Shown in pieces: positions 5,796 through 7,087 of a stretch of 7,087 nucleotides of DNA; the stretch's first letter is position 1; each line of letters opens with the position of its first letter. Origin of the DNA: Acidimicrobiia bacterium (GTDB taxonomy: Bacteria; Actinomycetota; Acidimicrobiia; Spongiisociales; SHLN01); contig SHLN01000137.1 in assembly GCA_004283105.1 (NCBI GenBank), positions 1-7,087 on the forward strand, given 5' to 3'. The notes beneath the pieces are model-generated. The model ran no database searches. It had not been told where the DNA came from and saw nothing but the letters and a program-made list of their open reading frames with translations. The position numbers were made by a program, and so were the translations under genes.

Positions 5796-6431
5796 GTGAA
5801 GAAAGAGTTGCTGATCCAACTGATTCGGGACGGATTCTCACGGACCGGCCACCCTGGCGATGGCTTCTTGCAGGGAAGCCGGGAGGGCGACGATGCATTC
5901 AAAGCGGTCCAGCCATTCAGAGGCACCACCGACTGGTCCGAAGTCGATCCCGCTGTGCTTGACGAGCACAGCGACGCTCTCAGCTTTCTCTCGGAAGGCG
6001 GGTTTCGATTCTTCCTTCCCGCCTATCTGATCGCCGATGTCAACGACGAACTCAACACGGCCGACGTCGTTTTTCACCTCGCCGGGGGGTTCCACAACGC
6101 TGTTGTGAGGGTCCCGATTGGGGACCAGGTCGTCGAAAAGCAAGCCGGAAGAGCGGCGTTCGTCAACTCCCGCCGCTATGGCGCGATGACCTTCGAGGAT
6201 TACGCCCGTTTCCGGCTTTCGGTGTTCACACGCGAAGAGGCAAGGGCCATCGTCGCCTACCTCGAGCACCGCCGCTCACTCCCCGACGCCGTGGATCGCG
6301 ACCACATCGACGCCGCCCTCGACCTCTTCTGGAGAGAGCGGGCCGAGGAGGCTCCCAACCACGACCAGTTGGAAGAACACGTCGAAGCAGAGGAGCAATT
6401 CCTTCGCGACGTGAGTGGCGAAGTCGACTAG
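5796..6431 (+). CDS. Hypothetical protein resembling DUF6714
   Basis: A 211-residue cytosolic protein with no signal peptide or membrane helix. Recognisable blocks are an N-terminal helix followed by HPGDGFL (19-25), FRGTTDWSEVD (41-51), ALSFLSEGGFRFFLPAYLIAD (61-81), and FTREEARAIVAYLEHRR (144-160). The order PGD, W..., ALSFL...FR.FLPAYL, then a final helix that calls for FT.EEA.AIV.YL is what I recall of the DUF6714 family of uncharacterised proteins; this match is from memory. The rest (167-211) is a helical, acidic tail. The GTG at 5796 is chosen from the AGGAGG just upstream; the same frame is open much further upstream, but that stretch overlaps the lipoprotein and reads as Ser/Arg/Thr-rich shadow sequence. 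It ends tail to tail with dnaB. The gene is probably real; its function is unknown. Confidence 0.82.
   Translation: MKKELLIQLIRDGFSRTGHPGDGFLQGSREGDDAFKAVQPFRGTTDWSEVDPAVLDEHSDALSFLSEGGFRFFLPAYLIADVNDELNTADVVFHLAGGFHNAVVRVPIGDQVVEKQAGRAAFVNSRRYGAMTFEDYARFRLSVFTREEARAIVAYLEHRRSLPDAVDRDHIDAALDLFWRERAEEAPNHDQLEEHVEAEEQFLRDVSGEVD
6428..6431. other. Convergent stop codons sharing CTAG
   Basis: The plus-strand gene ends TAG at 6429-6431 and dnaB ends TAG on the minus strand (6430-6428), so both use the palindrome CTAG. There is no intergenic space for a terminator, and each mRNA must run into the opposite gene. Confidence 0.9.
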
Positions 6432-7087
6432 ATGGCGACGTCGCGGCCGAGGTCGCTGAAGAGGGTGAACTCGCCGAGGAAGGTCATATCGACCCGGCCG
6501 GTGGCGCCGGCGCGATGCTTGGCGACGTTCACTTCGGCAACGCCCTTGTTCTCGAGGTTCTCCGGGTGGTAGTACTCATCCCGGTAGATGAACATCACGA
6601 CATCGGAGTCCTGCTCGATGGCTCCCGACTCACGAAGGTCACCAAGCATCGGCCGCTTGTCCTGCCGCTGTTCGAGCGACCGGTTGAGCTGGGAGACCGC
6701 AATGATGGGAACGTGGAGCTCGCGGGCAAGGTTCTTGAGGCTCCGGCTGATCTCGGCAATCTCTTGCTGGCGGTTCTCGGTGCGGCGGTTGCCACCGGTC
6801 ATGAGCTGGATGTAGTCGACGACGACGAGCTCGAGGCCGCGCTGGCGCTTGAGCCGTCGGCACTTGGCCCGGATCTCGGTCACCGTCAACGACGCCGAGT
6901 CGTCGACGTAGATGGGCGCCTCGAAGAGGGTGCCGGCGGCGGTCGCCAGCCGCTGCCACTGTTGCTCTCCCAGCTGACCGGTCCGTAGCTTCTGCGAGTC
7001 GACCCGGCCGAGCGAGCACAGCAAGCGCTGCACGACTTCGTCCCGGCTCATTTCCAGCGTGAATATGGCGACGGGGTGGCCCTTCAT
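6428..7087 (-). CDS. dnaB: Replicative DNA helicase DnaB, C-terminal part (cut by window edge)
   Basis: The C-terminal 219 residues of the hexameric 5'-3' helicase that unwinds the replication fork and works with primase. The part seen is the RecA-like ATPase domain after Walker A: FTLEMS (9-14), the Walker B strand LELVVVDYIQLM (85-96), the Q-loop/sensor region AVSQLNRSLEQR (130-141), then LGDLRESGAIEQDSDVVMFIYRDEYY (148-173, motif H3 and H4 region), and KHRAGATG (190-197), the arginine-finger-type loop, which is usually KxRNGPTG, so Ala replaces Asn and Ala replaces Pro. The tail ends SDLGRDVAI. No intein is present in this part. The first Met (at 7087) is internal to the family sequence; the true start, the N-terminal domain and Walker A lie beyond the window. 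Essential housekeeping gene; the identification is very secure. Confidence 0.97.
   Translation of the reverse strand: MKGHPVAIFTLEMSRDEVVQRLLCSLGRVDSQKLRTGQLGEQQWQRLATAAGTLFEAPIYVDDSASLTVTEIRAKCRRLKRQRGLELVVVDYIQLMTGGNRRTENRQQEIAEISRSLKNLARELHVPIIAVSQLNRSLEQRQDKRPMLGDLRESGAIEQDSDVVMFIYRDEYYHPENLENKGVAEVNVAKHRAGATGRVDMTFLGEFTLFSDLGRDVAI

Overview
The window is GC-rich, gene-dense bacterial chromosome. GTG starts are frequent and intergenic gaps are short. The replicative helicase is of the ordinary bacterial type. The PH-like protein, the lipoprotein and the iodotyrosine-deiodinase-like nitroreductase all look actinobacterial, so a high-GC actinobacterium, possibly of the Acidimicrobiia, is my best guess. 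That placement is inference from memory of the families; there is no rRNA here to confirm it.

Layout. Five genes on the minus strand (5217 down to 15) run in one direction with gaps of 60, 30, 2 and 25 bases or less, so they probably form one operon. In transcription order they are: a HAD-type hydrolase, an 836-residue cation-chloride cotransporter (SLC12/NKCC-like) with an added C-terminal coiled coil, a small PH-like protein of unknown function, a shikimate-kinase-like P-loop protein that has lost shikimate-binding residues, and a flavin nitroreductase of the iodotyrosine deiodinase group. A 136-base divergent region (5218-5353) separates this operon from two plus-strand genes: a small lipoprotein, and a protein resembling DUF6714 that starts 7 bases after it. 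The second of these meets the 3' end of dnaB (minus strand, cut by the window edge at 7087) tail to tail, and the two stop codons share the palindrome CTAG.

How the genes may work together. No neighbour pair is an established pathway. The operon holds a kinase-like protein and a phosphatase-like protein, a transporter predicted to move Na+, K+ and Cl-, and a flavoenzyme whose relatives release halide from halotyrosines. A link through halide or small-molecule handling is conceivable but speculative. The dnaB end is housekeeping; rplI and ssb often lie upstream of dnaB in bacteria and may sit beyond the right edge.

The points most worth a second look are the degenerate shikimate kinase, the conserved deiodinase lid triad, the NKCC-type ion-site residues with a unique tail in the transporter, a candidate 25-codon leader ORF coupled by TGATG to the HAD gene, and a hairpin lying against the transporter start codon. 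I see no mobile element, CRISPR array, tRNA or rRNA, and no convincing rho-independent terminator. I do not see a clearly new multi-gene defence or mobile system.
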